Assembly (NCBI GenBank): GCA_030704615.1
Contig: CM060733.1
Coordinates: 16,368,001-16,432,000 of the forward strand
Direction: 5' to 3'
DNA length: 64,000 nucleotides
Source: Takakia lepidozioides
Taxonomy: Eukaryota > Streptophyta > Takakiopsida > Takakiales > Takakiaceae
Within the stretch, counting starts at the first letter, position 1. The number at the start of each line of letters is the position of its first letter. Below, in pieces: positions 43,966 to 56,900 of this stretch. The translations under genes and the position numbers were made by a program. Under the pieces are notes generated by a model. It saw only the letters and a program-made list of their open reading frames with translations. It had not been told where the DNA came from and searched no databases.

Positions 43966-45908
43966 TCAGATAAAGTACATGGCTCCCTTGATGCACTCAT
44001 TGATCACAGGCAAAGTGAGGGCAGGAGGTCTGCCATCATGAGTGGAGTGACTGTTGGAGGTACCACCACTGCCCCCACTGCCAATGGTGCTGGCCCGGCC
44101 ATTGGTTTGGAACCCTGATTCTGACCCCTCAGAATCGACCCACAGCTGAGCTCTTGCAGCTGCCAAGTGCGCATAGTAACAGGGGGGAACAGCCATCACA
44201 ACCCAGACCCACAACTCATTACAGACTCTACTCCTTCTCGGTGAAGGTCATCCTGAGCTTCTACACTGAATTTTCCATTTTTGTAGCTAGAGACAAGTGG
44301 GTAGTATTATTTTGTGGAGTTCACCTTGCAATTCAAGGATGAAAAATAGACAAACAGGCCTTCACTCTTCAACAAACCAGCCGGCCAAGATGCCTGCTCA
44401 CTAGAATACAAGGGTACCTCCTTCATAGTAGAAATGGCCCATCTTATGCTGGCAGGTCCAATCAGTCAGTGTAGACAAAGGAGATATTATAGGAAACATT
44501 TGAGGCATTTCAGCTGAACGTAGTCTCACCAATCGAGACGGATCGGGTGCACCGTGCATACCTGGAAATCAGGAACAATGCAACGACTGAACAACTGAAC
44601 TAGATCTCAAGAGACGGATGTCAAGTGAGGTTGATACTAAGAAGGTTGACATTGGACTTCGCAGAAATCACATGGGTGGTCACCTACCAAGGTAGTTGCC
44701 TTCTTGTCCATCTTTAGTTTTCCATGATGGTAGTGTGGGAAGGAAGGGGAACTTACATGAAGCAGAGGTCATATGGTAGGCCGTATTTCATCAGCTGTAG
44801 AACCATTCTCATCAGCCAGCACATGGTAGTGTGCTGGCTGGCTCGTACCCTGTCAATCCCTCCCAGGCCCTAGCCGGTCAGCAGTGAAGCTCCTGCGCAC
44901 CATACTTCTGTTATGGTAGAGCGTACCACAGAGTTTGCTAGCCAGTCAGCAGTGAAGCTCCTGCGCTTCATACTTCTGTTATGGTAGAGCATACCACAGG
45001 GTTTGAAATCTACCAAGGAGATTATGATTCCCACAAAGGACGAACGGGCGCAAGCATCCAAACATGTGGATGTTTCGTAATGCAGATTATAACAGTAGGT
45101 CCGACAAGTGTGAGACCTGTATCCCCATGTAGCTGCAGAGATAGAAGTTGAACTGTGTTGGGTGGCAAATGACCGAGTCCACCACTGTCCCTGAGTGTAC
45201 ACACAATGTTTATCAGCAAGTTGTGGCTTGAGAAGGGAAGAGTGTCAGAGGCCAATTGGTCCATAGCAAGAGCAAGAAAGAGAGATCTCACCTGGGGCAA
45301 TGTGCCACTCTTGGTGGTATGGGTTTGTTCATGCGCGGGGAAGAAACAGGTGTGATGGCATTTCTGCACCACAATGAAGGTAACCTTGGGCAGGCCCGAG
45401 TCCTCCTTGCAGACCCACTTCTGCGATGGCTCATCATCTGCAGGCTTTGAACCCCAACGCAGAGACTCACAAGCCTGCAAACCCCAGTGTATGTGTATGT
45501 GATTGTGATAGCATTCTCATCGAAGGGAAAGTGTACTTATTATTCTTTTGCTTGTTGTACCCTTCCATGCATAGACCTTTTGCCTACAGCAGAAAGGGAG
45601 AGAACAGGAAAGAAATTCATTACTTCTGGGAGGCCCACAAGGCTCATGAGTCAGTTAAACAAGGGGTTTAAACCACAAACAAAGAAAGAGGAAAGAAACT
45701 TTGTAATGGCCCAGGAAAGTAGGAAAAGACACCTTGAAACAGCAACTTATTCGAATGGGGAGGGTAGAGAAAGGAGTCTTAGTCAGAGGAGCTGCAAGTA
45801 GTTCTTGCATCAGGACTGTGCATAAGGAGGATTTACCCATTTCAAAGAGTCCATCACCTCCCACAATTGTGACTCAAATTGGCCATCACTGACACCATCC
45901 CTGTATAG
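43966..45908 (-). pseudogene. Argonaute pseudogene, PIWI C-terminal part
   Basis: Minus-strand pieces in order: LYRDGVSDGQFESQLWE (about 45908-45850); ACESLRWGSKPADDE... with KVTFIVVQKCHHTCFF (exon 45474-45292, with good AG and GT borders); [20 protein letters not shown] (about 45190-45117); GTSQPAHYHVLADENG (from 44849); and VPPCYYAHLAAARAQLW ... LTLPVINECIKGAMYFI ending at 43966. These match the PIWI domain from the second catalytic Asp (YRDGVS) to the C-terminus, including the catalytic His context HYHVL. Frames do not join at two borders, and an in-frame stop follows ADEIRPTI. Everything 5' of YRDGVS is missing. It converges on RABA5. Confidence 0.8.
44872..45007. repeat. 68-bp tandem duplication
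   Basis: Two copies (44872-44939 and 44940-45007), each containing TCAGCAGTGAAGCTCCTGCG, lie inside an intron position of the Argonaute pseudogene and differ by a few bases. Confidence 0.8.
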
Positions 45909-45914
45909 ATAGCC

Positions 45915-46700
45915 AGCTAGGCACTTGGCTGCCTAGTAGTTTTTTTGGGGCCATTTAGAAGTTAGGCACTTTCCAGGAAATTTTCTAAATTAGGCATCTT
46001 GGATTTATAAATTTTTAAAATTAGGCAACTAAAATAATGACCGTAAGACAAAAATATAAAAATTAAATGTTAACTCATTAGAGACGCGTTCCAATTGTGG
46101 AGGTGAAGGTAATCACACAAATATCCAAGATGCGTGAGTGGGTAGTTCTTGGGTTGTGGGAGGCTTGGTGTCATGTTTGATGTCATACAGAGATGATTGT
46201 GTCTAGTTGGGAACAATGTGGGCACTCTACGTGCATTTGAACATATGTTTAAATGAGAGGCTATGAGATCAGCTAACTTTGCAAGTGACTTGTTTACCAC
46301 CTCTGATGATGTCTAGAAAGAGATCTTGTTATGGAAGATGTCCTGGATATCTATCTTGATCTCAGTGTAGTTTATAGCATGAGTAGATGCATATTGAAGA
46401 CGAAGAGCTTCCTAACCTCAAAGATAGTTCAGAACCCAAAGGAGAGCTTTAGGGATACAAGGCAAACTATGATGATAGTTGAGTCAATGCAAAGACTAGA
46501 AGAAGCATCAAATAGTATGAAGTAGAAAGAAGAAGTAGAAAGAAGCTGGATATCATTTTAGTTGTTTTTTTTTTTCTAATTTAAACTCAAGTTTTACACC
46601 ATTAGACACTTTTGGGGAAATTTTTTTTTTTGAAAATTAGGCACTTTTTGAAGATAATTTCCTGAATTAGGCACTCTTGTCAATTTTATTAGGCCCTTGA
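45915..46700. repeat. AT-rich stretch with repeated TTAGGCA at both ends
   Basis: TTAGGCA occurs at 45962, 45990 and 46021 and again at 46637 and 46667 (variant at 46689), about 22-31 bp apart, in the same orientation, embedded in A/T-rich sequence. A small palindrome CTAGGCA...TGCCTAG lies at about 45927. It may be a degraded element with direct terminal repeats. It abuts the point where Argonaute homology stops. Confidence 0.4.
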
Positions 46701-47330
46701 TAGATATTTATTCTTGAAGAACTCTGGGGACAAGTCTCGGTGCAAGTTCCAGCTGTCAGAGCTCCTGCAAAGTACTCATAATCTGCAACACAATGATAGG
46801 ATTGAGATAGTGGTAGCCACCAAGAGCTAACTCTTGATATATATATATATACTTGGACTGTTTATGTGATATATAGATGTATTGTAGATGTGTTGGTTAG
46901 TGTGTAGTGTCTTAGAAATGTTATAACGTGGAGGTCATATGTTCAAGTATGCATTGCTTAATATATGTGCTTAACATTGGACAAAACCGGAGTCAATGGT
47001 CAATTAGTTTTTGAAATTCAAATTCAAAATTTTCCCACCTAAATTCAAATTTAGCCCCCTACACTGCAACGTCCAAGCGGAGCGGCGCATTAGTGCGCTG
47101 CGCCCCGCCGGCATTGCAGGATTTTATTTTATTTTATTTTTTCCCCTTCCGGATGCTCAGACGTCGCAATTCGCGTCGGCGTTGCAGGTCGCGGCCGGGG
47201 GATTTGCGATTCCCCGACGACGCTAATTAGCGACGTTCCGGGAGCGACGTCTCTGCGACTTCTCGACGTCGCAAAATGCTCCCGGCGGGCCCCGAACGCC
47301 TTAGAGTATTTCCGTCACTAATCGCGGCAG

Positions 47331-50300
47331 TTGGAGGTCGCTGGGGCATTGCTAAACCTCCCAAAACGCGGTCACCGCGGCTACCCACCACAACAAGATG
47401 AACCATATACATATTTAGGCATACCCCCTCGCTCACATGGCACATACAGAAAACCACAACACTCTCCAAATTATCAAATAGAAGTTTGGTCCTCCTCAAA
47501 TCCCCAGTATCCATACGACCCAAACTCTCTCTCATACAATCTGTGCTTAAAACACAGATTCAATATGTCTTTCATGCAGCGCCCTTCTCCCTTCCGGACA
47601 TCAAACAACTTGACAAAAACTTCATTCAACTCACAAAACGTAGCTTTGGCCTCCCCACCAACACCCCAAATGCCCTTACCCAACTCCCAACGGATAGCTA
47701 TGGCATAGGCACTAGCCCACTAATTTACGCTCGTACCTTTGGCACACAACTCCAAGTGGTCCTTAACGATCCAGGACGGCTAGGTCTAATTTATAGAGGA
47801 CTTCTCAAATTCCTTGCTTCAAAATACAATGGACTTTATTCCCTTCTATCTCTTCACCCACAAGCATGCCTCCACTCCCCGAACATTGTTTGTCCTGCGG
47901 CAAATGAAAATTAGCATACAAACCGATCTCCCTGGCTACCCTAATACCATCCCACCCCTCGAACAAGCTTGGTTTCGTAGCCCCTATCTTCCTCAATTCG
48001 AGATCCTGCACCCCCGCCAGAGAAAGCCCATTCTCACCTACTTTAAAGAGAGGCACATAACCAAACTATCCCAACTTATCATAGCCACCAGTAACAAGCT
48101 ACTTACTCCTATTGAATTCACCCTCAAATACTCTAGAACTGCTATCAAAACACACTGATACCTATACCACTTGCGCTCATTATTTTGTCATCCTTCCGCA
48201 TCCTGCACTCTTGATTGCGACTTCCCACACGCACTCTTTCCACATAACAAACAAGATCTCCTCCCTCAATATAGAACAGCCCCAGCTGCCTCTATTCTCC
48301 ATATGCTCAAAAAATCTCAAGATAACCTCAATATTACAACTACTACCATCTCCCCCTCTTTCTCATCTCTCCAGCCAACCCACACCCATGAAGCAGATTA
48401 AACCGCCGTCACCTACATCCTCTGATTTGATCCCTAGGTACCACACCTCTACCCCACCAACCACTACCCCATACACCGCAGATCACCAATCATCCCCCTT
48501 GACGCTTACTCCCCATCCAATAAACCAAGACAACCTTGAGGCCTTCATTATCGAAGCTATCTTAGGTATCAAAACTCAAATCTCTATTGACGCATTTGGT
48601 TTGAACACATACTACCTGTGCAAATGGGATGGCTACTCGATGGATGACAATACACGGCAAATCAAAGACGACCTCTTCGGAACTCATGATGACTGTGATC
48701 CAGCCCATAACCTTGCCCTACTTACCATATTTCACAAAACAACCAACACCAACTATCTGGCTCACACCGACCAGCATTATATCTCCCAAACCGAGTCGAT
48801 AGATGCCCGCTATATTCACAACCCATTAGCTGCCCCGGATGTCCATATATGCATCACAGACTGCAACCCAGACAAAAACATCTTACATGACTCCCCATTA
48901 ATACATCCCGACCGCCACTGGTCCAACATCTTTGCCCAACACGGTAAATACCTAGGACAAATTCCCAACAACAGACTGACTTGGCTATGGCACAGATATT
49001 CTGCTTCTTCCTCTTCCACAAGCCAGCTGCAGCCACCTAGGCAAGACTTTGCTACAGAAATCTGTTGGCTTATCGACCGCTACCTACGTAATACCCCCCC
49101 AAAAAAATCTTGCACTTCTCTCAAACTAACACAAGCCTATACACACAACACCATCCCTGCTGACATTTTCACACTCCTCGTCTCCTCATTCCAACTCACG
49201 CACTCATATTGTTTTAGCCCGCTTACTTGCCTATGGAGTTCTCTTCATACTCAAGCCCTCACCCTTGGGACATCATCTTTGGAGCCCTTGGATTTGCCCC
49301 TCAACATACCTGGACTGGCATGGGACTTGCTCACCTGCCCCCAGGTCTCCTTGCACAAAAAGCTCGTCAATGGGCTTGTACTGCGGCTCATTCCTCTCCA
49401 TCTATCATTACCATCCTCTTACTCTCGCAACAAAAGCTATTAGACCCCAAACACCCTCTTTTTCAACTCCCCACGGGGTTCACACCCCTCGTTGTCATTG
49501 AACCAAACCAACTCCAATACATACATGCCCCCCCCTTTCCCAAATATGTCAAACACCTGGAACCCACCTTGACCCTAATATTGCATGTTCAAAACACCTT
49601 CCCTGCCGACATACCCCAGAATTTCCCCGCCTTACTTAAACGCCTATTAACAAATACATGCGGCATGAAGGTTACTACCTACCCAAACCTCCCCCCTTGC
49701 CTTACTACTCCTAGCTTAATCCCCAGGATTAACCCATGCAAAGCCTGGACAAAGGCACTACCACGCCCTCCCACCCCTAACTTACATGTCGCTCTTGGTG
49801 CCCCCATGTTGTGCCAACAGCTTATACCCCCTAAATACCCCCCAGTCAACTCCCACTATACCGATGGGTCCCTCACTGACTCCCGTGGTTGGTTATGGCA
49901 TATTCCATGCCACCACCAACCGAGGAGTTGTCCTTAGACTCCTCGGCCCTGCCACTATCTTGCGTGCTGAGCTTATGGCCATCTATGAAGCTCTCTCCCA
50001 GTTAGCTACCTTTCCCCCCTCACTACTACAATTTTACGGACAGTCTGACCTCCATCTTTCTCATTCGCAACCACCTTTCCCGACCCTCTTCCCACCATAA
50101 CCACCCGGACCGGAATCTCATTGATGCCATTGTCAATCTCGCCATCTCCATAAACCGCCCTATCTAACTTCTCAAAGTCCGATCGCATATTGGTATTACC
50201 GGCAATGAGGCAGCCGACCTCCTTGCCCATTAAGGGGCCGCCGGCCCCCCAGTTGATACGTCGGATCTCATCCACATTGCACATACCCACCCATTCTGGC

Positions 50301-51030
50301 TCATATACCCTATACCAGACCCCTCTGATCCCATACCAATCCGCAACCTCGTCAAAACACTTACTCGGGAGGCTAACAAACAAGCCACGGCCTCTATAAG
50401 CCATACCAAGGTACATATCCTAAAATGGACACAATCCTCAGTATTACACCATAAATTGTCAAACCATTTCTAGCACACTAAAGTCGCAACTTATGCACAA
50501 ATACGACAAACTCTCAAATTCAGATATGCTCAATACATGGGCCATCAATGCAAGCACACCTTTTGGCCGTGCCTATTCCCATCCCCGAACTGTCCACTCT
50601 GTTCATACACCCACACAGAATATGATATCTGGCCCCATCTCCTCAGCCAATGTACTCACCCTGTCATACATAGCCTTTGAATTACTAGACACAATCATGT
50701 CGTTTGGCACATTCATAAACTTCTTCTAAACCGCATTGAGACTAGATGGTTTTCACTCATTAACGCTGATACCTACCAAGGCAGACCCCCGGATCACACT
50801 GTCCCACCCTGGCTTCTCTCATGTACTTGCCAACCCCACTCTCCCTGCACATGCCCCGCTAGACTATGCCTAGATATCTTGCTAGTCCAAGGCCTATCGG
50901 TAAACGCCCCACCACCAAATGCCCCATCCCCAAACCTCACCATACACTTTATCGAGTTTACATACTGCCATGATCAATACCCTAGCTCCTCTACGATTGA
51001 TAGAACAAGGCACTGCTAATGAAGGCACCT
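47331..51030 (+). mobile_element. LINE-type retrotransposon remnant with chromodomain-like segment and RNase H
   Basis: It starts within the end of an RT (DEPYTYLGIP at about 47400; RSFGLPTNTPNALTQLP and VLNDPGRLGLIYRGLL at about 47640-47800), so the palm domain is lost by 5' truncation. At about 48535-48670 it encodes EAFIIEAILG...YYLCKWDGYSMDDNT, a chromodomain-like fold. RNase H follows: HYTDGSLTDSRG (about 49855), ILRAELMAIYEAL (about 49960), then KVRSHIGITGNEAADLLA (about 50175). A zinc-knuckle-like CPLCSYTHTEYDIWPHLLSQ with a following C/H pattern lies at about 50595. The frame changes at about 47900, 48120, 49300 and 49900, and stops occur, so it is dead. The longest frame, 48112-49443, is 443 codons. 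Confidence 0.8.
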
Positions 51031-51057
51031 TCTTCAACACATGTCAGCCTGTTTTTC

Positions 51058-51270
51058 CATGTTATCAGAATCGTCCCTAAATTTTCATGTTGAATTTTGC
51101 AAGTTAGCTCATTGGTGGATCTATGGTGGTTTTGGAGTGATTTTGACTGCCAATGTGACAACAGAAAAGTATCAAAAACAGATAATAGAGATGAGAAGTT
51201 CTGGAATGAATACGTTTCCGACCCCAGTCAATGGTGGAACAATCCAGGCAAAAAGGTGAATGCCTATTGG
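51058..51270 (+). repeat. OSB PDF-motif-like fragment, left arm of inverted repeat
   Basis: This segment encodes FWNEYVSDPSQWWNNPGKK, resembling the PDF motif of plant organellar single-stranded DNA-binding (OSB) proteins. Its inverted copy lies at 51615-51836. It is not part of a complete OSB gene. Confidence 0.5.
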
Positions 51271-51329
51271 AAGCAGACACAACTCAACATAGGAACTAAT
51301 GTGATAAGTAGGGTTGGGGTGTTTGCTGG

Positions 51330-51597
51330 AACAATTCTAGGCAACCATGGACCTCTTTGCTCTTTTCTAGGGCTGCCAGGCTTGCACACACATTGCAAAC
51401 GCACACAAACGTTATGGCGGGCTTCACCCCTTCCCCCATCATTCGCTCATAGGCCTCCAAGCCTCCATCCCTCGCCCCTGTTGTGCATACCCTGCAAGCA
51501 TCGTACTCCACGACACCACATCTCGTTCAGCCATAGTGTTGAACACTCCCTCTGCATCCTCGATGCACCCACATTTGGCATACGGCAGTGTTCATAA
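51330..51597 (-). pseudogene. PPR fragment, inverted copy
   Basis: Read on the minus strand from 51597 down it encodes [19 protein letters not shown], then [11 protein letters not shown] and TFVCVCNVCASLAALEK in shifting frames. It matches the plus-strand PPR at 51887-52130. Together with the adjacent PDF-like arm it forms an inverted second copy of the front of this pseudogene. Confidence 0.75.
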
Positions 51598-51614
51598 TGA
51601 CATCTGATAATCTA

Positions 51615-51836
51615 ACAGCTAGCATTCACCTTTTTGCCTCGGTTGTCCCACCATTGACTGGGATCATAAAATTATTCATTCCACAATTTCTCCTCATCTC
51701 TGTTACCTATTTTTGGATACTTTCTTGTTGTCACATTGGCAGTATCATGTCAAAGTCACTCCAAACTAGATTCACTCAACCAGCTAACTTGCAGAATTCA
51801 ACATGGAAATTTGGGGCCGATTCTGATAAGAGGGCC
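51615..51836 (-). repeat. OSB PDF-motif-like fragment, right arm of inverted repeat
   Basis: This is the reverse complement of 51058-51270 with scattered differences; for example TATCAGAATCG, GTTGAATT and CCCAGTCAATGGTGG occur in both arms when aligned. It precedes the inverted PPR fragment on the minus strand. Confidence 0.8.
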
Positions 51837-51861
51837 TTGCTGCTAGCAGCTGACAATGACC

Positions 51862-52849
51862 AGATGTGATTCTGAACAATACCCTCGTGGACATTTATGC
51901 CAAATGTTGGAGCATTGAGGATGCGGAGGGAGTATTCAACAATATGGCTGAACAAGATTTGGTATCATGGAACGCCATGCTTGCAGGATATGCACAGCAG
52001 GGGCGCGAGATGGAGGCCTTGGAGACCCTATGAGCAAATGATGGGGGAAGAGGTGAAGCGCAACCACATCACATTTGTGTGCGTTTGCAATACTCGTGCA
52101 AGCCGACAGCCCTGGAAAAGGGCAAAGAGGTGCATGGTGACATCATCAAAGCTGGAATTGTATCAAATGTCATTCTGGACACTGCACTGGTGGACATGTA
52201 TGCGAAATGTGGGTGCATTGAGGATGCAAAGGGAGTATTCAATGACAATATGGCTGAACGAAATGTGCTATCGTGGAACGCGACGATCTCAGGATATGCC
52301 CAACATGTCATAGGGAGGTCCTGCAACTATTTGAAGGAATGCAAAAGAACGGTTTGAACAGTATCACCTTTATGTTTTCTCTTTGCATGCAGCCACACTG
52401 GCCTACTGGATGAAGGAAGACGCTATTTCGATTCCCTAAGTCAAGATCATGGTGTCACTCTGATAGTAAATCATTTTGGCTGCATGGTGGACCTTCTTGG
52501 ACGTGCGGGACAACTGGATGAGGCAGTGGACCTGATTAATAAAATGCCAATCAATCCAGATGTTGTGGTGTGGAAGGCCTTGCTTGGTGCTTGCAGAATC
52601 CATAGCAACCTGGAGATGGTTGAACGTGCGGCAACATCTATCCTCATGTGGAATGAACAGGATGTCGCGACGTATGTGTTGATATCAAGCATCTATGCTG
52701 CAGCTGGCATGTGGGATGATATTACAAAGATGAGAAACATGATGAAGGTCAGGGGTGTCAGAAAGGAGCCAGGTCGATCCTGTATTGAGGTTGGGACGCC
52801 AACCGCTTTTACCACTTCCAAAATGGTGTTTGTTCTTGGGGAGTACTAG
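51862..52849 (+). pseudogene. PPR pseudogene (PLS class, E-type end)
   Basis: Pieces in changing frames run [71 protein letters not shown], then from 52484 an open stretch MVDLLGRAGQLDEAVDLI, KALLGACRIHSNLEMVE and RKEPGRSCIEV. Homology stops near 52795 before any DYW domain. At least three frameshifts are needed. The sequence is a different subfamily from the PPR gene at 18 kb, as the repeat wording differs. Confidence 0.85.
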
Positions 52850-53912
52850 TGAAATGAAATGCTTGTCACCTAATTGAATGCACTCTCTGCCAGCTGCGAG
52901 TCAGGTTGGACTCCAACAGTAGCAGCAAAGGCGCACGAAATCTTTTCAGAGAGGAATTCTCAACAGTAAAGTTTTGAAGATAATTGGACCTTGCGAAGGT
53001 TGAAACTGTAGAACAAGTTCACAAAGTTGGTGAACAGAGGTACAGGGACTAAGGTCTTGATGGTCCTCAAGAGGGTCACTCTCTAATGAAAATACCCTGT
53101 GTATCAGAAAAATGGAAACTGTCTTCACGCCTCCTGCACATCGGCCACTGACGATGTCCCTTTCCTCTCTGCATATCTTTATTGTTCAAAGTGAGATTCC
53201 ACACCCTGAGTTTAAATTCCAGTCTGGTGCCAAGGGGAGGCCCTTCAGATCAGGGTTGGAGAGGACATACTCATAAGACATTGTTTACTGTGGTGTTGTG
53301 GCCATAGACCCTGTGCCCAGTTTGGGTAGAACAAGAGGGAACTCAGGGATGCAGAGAATGTACGCATGAGACTTCGTTTGTTGTAGCCTTGTGGCCATAG
53401 ACCCCATGCCCAGTTTGGTCGGAAGTCAAGGATGGAGAAAGAGAGAGAACAAAAGAGAATGGGTGATATTTGTTGAAGTTAGGATGAAGCAGAAAAGGTA
53501 GGCTATAGGGTGGAGAGGGTTAGATAGTTATGTGCCTTCACCGATAAAGCTAATTTTGTACTTGCAGATATCCAAGAATTTATGTATGAGAGGGACTTTC
53601 TAGGCGATGGCCTCATTGACAGTTCCATGTGAAGTTTGCTATGACTTAGCTTGAGGCCATACTTGTGGTGCTCCCAGTGGGAATTCAGCTGGCTAATTTT
53701 GAGTTTCCACAACAGTCATGTACAATTGACAACAATTTGGTCACATGGAAATTGATTGATGTATAGGCCGGTGCTGCCATCATACTAAAAAGAATAAAGC
53801 GTCCACATTTTGTTTTATTTTACGTGACTATCCATGCATTGCACTGCAGTTCAGGTGTCACATAAGTCAGAAGTTATTTCAGCCAGTAAGCAACTATAAC
53901 CTACAGAATCTC
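52850..53912. other. Dispersed repeat copies, no gene seen
   Basis: 53015-53425 matches much of the repeat block in ATG18 intron 2 (around 37365-37770), for example AAACTGTCTTCA and CCTTTCCTCTCTGCAT. Two tandem relatives of the GTACTCATAAGACGTTGTTT motif occur at about 53268 and 53360. No coding motif is recognised. Confidence 0.6.
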
Positions 53913-56900
53913 TCAAGCTTGCCCATCAGAAAAGTTAGCAATGCAAGCAGAGAGGGTCCACAGCTTTGATGCGAGTTCTGTGCTATAAGTAGCCGGGGCA
54001 GATGGCACTTCTTTGGTCATTGTGAGGAAAAATCCTTTTGAGATATTGCGGAGTGGCCAATCAAAGACCGCTGCCAGGTTAGTGCCGATAGTTGTTGTTG
54101 AAGGGGCCACAACCTGCCAATCACATGATGTCTTCTTTTCACTCACTCTCTAAAAAGGGAAGCACATTTGTTGGTCTTTGAAAGGAAGACTGCTATGCTA
54201 GGGGCAGGGTCAATAAGATGTAGCTAGTACTGCTGACAAAAACACTAATTCAAAACTTTGTATCTGTTATTGGGAGTGACAGCTAGCTTGGAAGTTTGTG
54301 GGAAAAAGACAAATGAGCTTTACCATAGACCAAGCAAACAGTCCTCGAGCAAAGAAATGCAGGGGCATTTTCTTTTCTGTGTCAACCAGCGGAGCAGTCG
54401 CCCCATGAATCACTGGTATTGCTCCGTCCCATGTTGGAGCAAATACTGCCTGCCAGGTACCAAAAGAAGCAGCCCATCAATGTCATATTAGGCATTGCCA
54501 TGCAACTCAAGTGTCTTATCTCTCTCAAAAGGTGCAATACAACTTACTTGCATGAGGGTCTCCTGCTCCAGGGGATGATTGGGGTTTCTGGCAAAAATGT
54601 TTTGGTTTTCCCTTGTAGGCAAATCTTTTGTGCTCCTGTGCATGTAAGAAATATCTTTCTTTTCGTTCTTCTCTCATATGCTAGCTCGAAGAGCATCCTG
54701 GCCCTCTCTATCGGTATGGAAGGCATCACAATAAAATAAAGTCCAGACTGTAGATAGATTGTACTCATAAGACGTTGTTTGCCGTAGCCTTGTGGCCAAG
54801 ACTGTAGATAGAAACTGATAACTTGGTATTGGCTGATAGAAACTACCATTATTGCTGCCATGGTAAAAAACAACCCATTTTGGAGATACAGGTTGCAAGG
54901 GGACAAATGCTTACATTTGCAAGCCAGCTCAAAGGTGGGCGGCTGAAACTGCTTCGTCTCCAAATGTCACTCGCAACTGCCCCTGTTTCAATGTTTATGT
55001 AAATTTCATCTGCAATGGAACAGGAGGAACTGGAATAGCTTCTATCCCTTCATCAGCCTCACCACTCCTGTGTGGGGGCACATGTGGGCCCGGCTGCAGA
55101 TGGAACTTGACAATGTAAAAGTGGACACAATCTACTACCACATGTCAATAGCCTCTCTCACACACATACAGTTTGTCCGTGCTAATTCAATAGGACTGAA
55201 GTTTTTGTCCCGCTGTTTTTTAGCAACTGATCAACATAGTATAAGCAAGTTGGCTCAGACTCAAACCTGGATCTACAGCACAAGCGTGGATACCTTTGCC
55301 TGCACAATTAGTCCAATGTAAGTAACACAATCACTAGTTTCTGTCACATTAGAGCTAATAATCAAAGGTTTCCCTACAGCTTTGAAAATCTGATGCATCA
55401 ACATGAGGTTGTAAGCAGACATTGTCACAGCTCGTGGTAAGAGTCACAAAGGGATTGGATAAGAGCTTTTTTATTCCACCAACTTGTGCTGTCACATCAC
55501 CAGTGGGGGATTTGTACCAGAGTACATAATATGAAGGGTCATTGAGGTAATCACAAAGTATTCAAGCTGACTCTTAAGTTACCTTGCCAGCGGCGCTGAA
55601 GCTCATAAGTGAATAGAACATTGGCCAACTTGGCTTCGGGATAGTCGCCTGATTTGAAGTCCCATAGAAATTTATCCTGATGAGCTTCCATTGAACAAAT
55701 AACATGTTTTAAGGGCTTTCCACTTGACTTGTCACTTCGCTGGCAAAACCTGCTCGGTATATTATACAAATTTATTTTTTTGATGTGACTAGAATTTTCC
55801 AAGTAACTTGGTCGGTTTTATCCAGTAACTTGGTTTTTCTCCCTTCTATTTTATTTTTTTAAATTCTTCAAAACAAACAATGCCAAAATTACACTGAGTT
55901 TAGTTGGCCATGGCATTACGAGGGCTCGCGGAGGAGAAAATGTGTTGAATGTGGATAGAGACAAAGGTACTGTTGTGGTGTATGTGGAGATTTCCCTTGT
56001 TGTTTGGGACACTGCTTTGCTACATGTCACAACTACCTTCGAAGACTTGTAAGTGCGACGTGAAGGCCTAACTACTAATATTGATTGATGTGGCATACTG
56101 CAGAGATCTTGGGACTGTGCATGACGAGGGGGTGAATTCATAATCATGCATTGCCACAACAAATGAAATGCATCCAACCTAGCACACTGGACATCTGGAC
56201 TTACTGTCGATGTCTGTATGAAGAGATAAGGGAAGAGAGTTTACTGGAGGGTTGGGAAAGTCAACCCAACGGTGCTTCGAAGATGACACGTTCACCACCT
56301 ATATCAACCAAGTCAACTCCATGTTAGAACAGCTCAAATATTCACAGGTTACAGGGATTCTCCAACCAAAGCTTAATTGAATAGCTCGATGCACTGTCAT
56401 CATACCACCAAAGAATGGTGCTATCAGCACTACTACTGTACAACCTATATTGAACAAGATGTGACACACATGGTTGTGGTACGACAAGAATCATGCTGCA
56501 ACATTAATTTTCTGGGCTTGGAGAAACGGTGCTCCTCTCATCCTTGCACAGTATGTTGTTGATTGAACCAGATTCCATGGTATAATATGATCATCACATC
56601 ATGGAAAGTGATACATACCCTTGATGGCGCCCCAGCAACCAATTCATCTTCAAGCAGGCGGGTGAGCACATAGGGACCAAGATAGTTGATCTGCAGCAGT
56701 TACCACCCAATGCAGGGACAGGAAGTTGTGGTCACAGTTTCTGGCATCCAATAGCATGCAATTACCTCAACCATATCGAGCCTGAGAAATCTTCCAATAT
56801 TTATACTCGTGAAGCATAGCATGGAGTGTCCTTGACACTTTCCCCAGTGACCAAAATGAGGATGCACAACGGTGGGAAGACACCAGTAATAGGATTGGAA

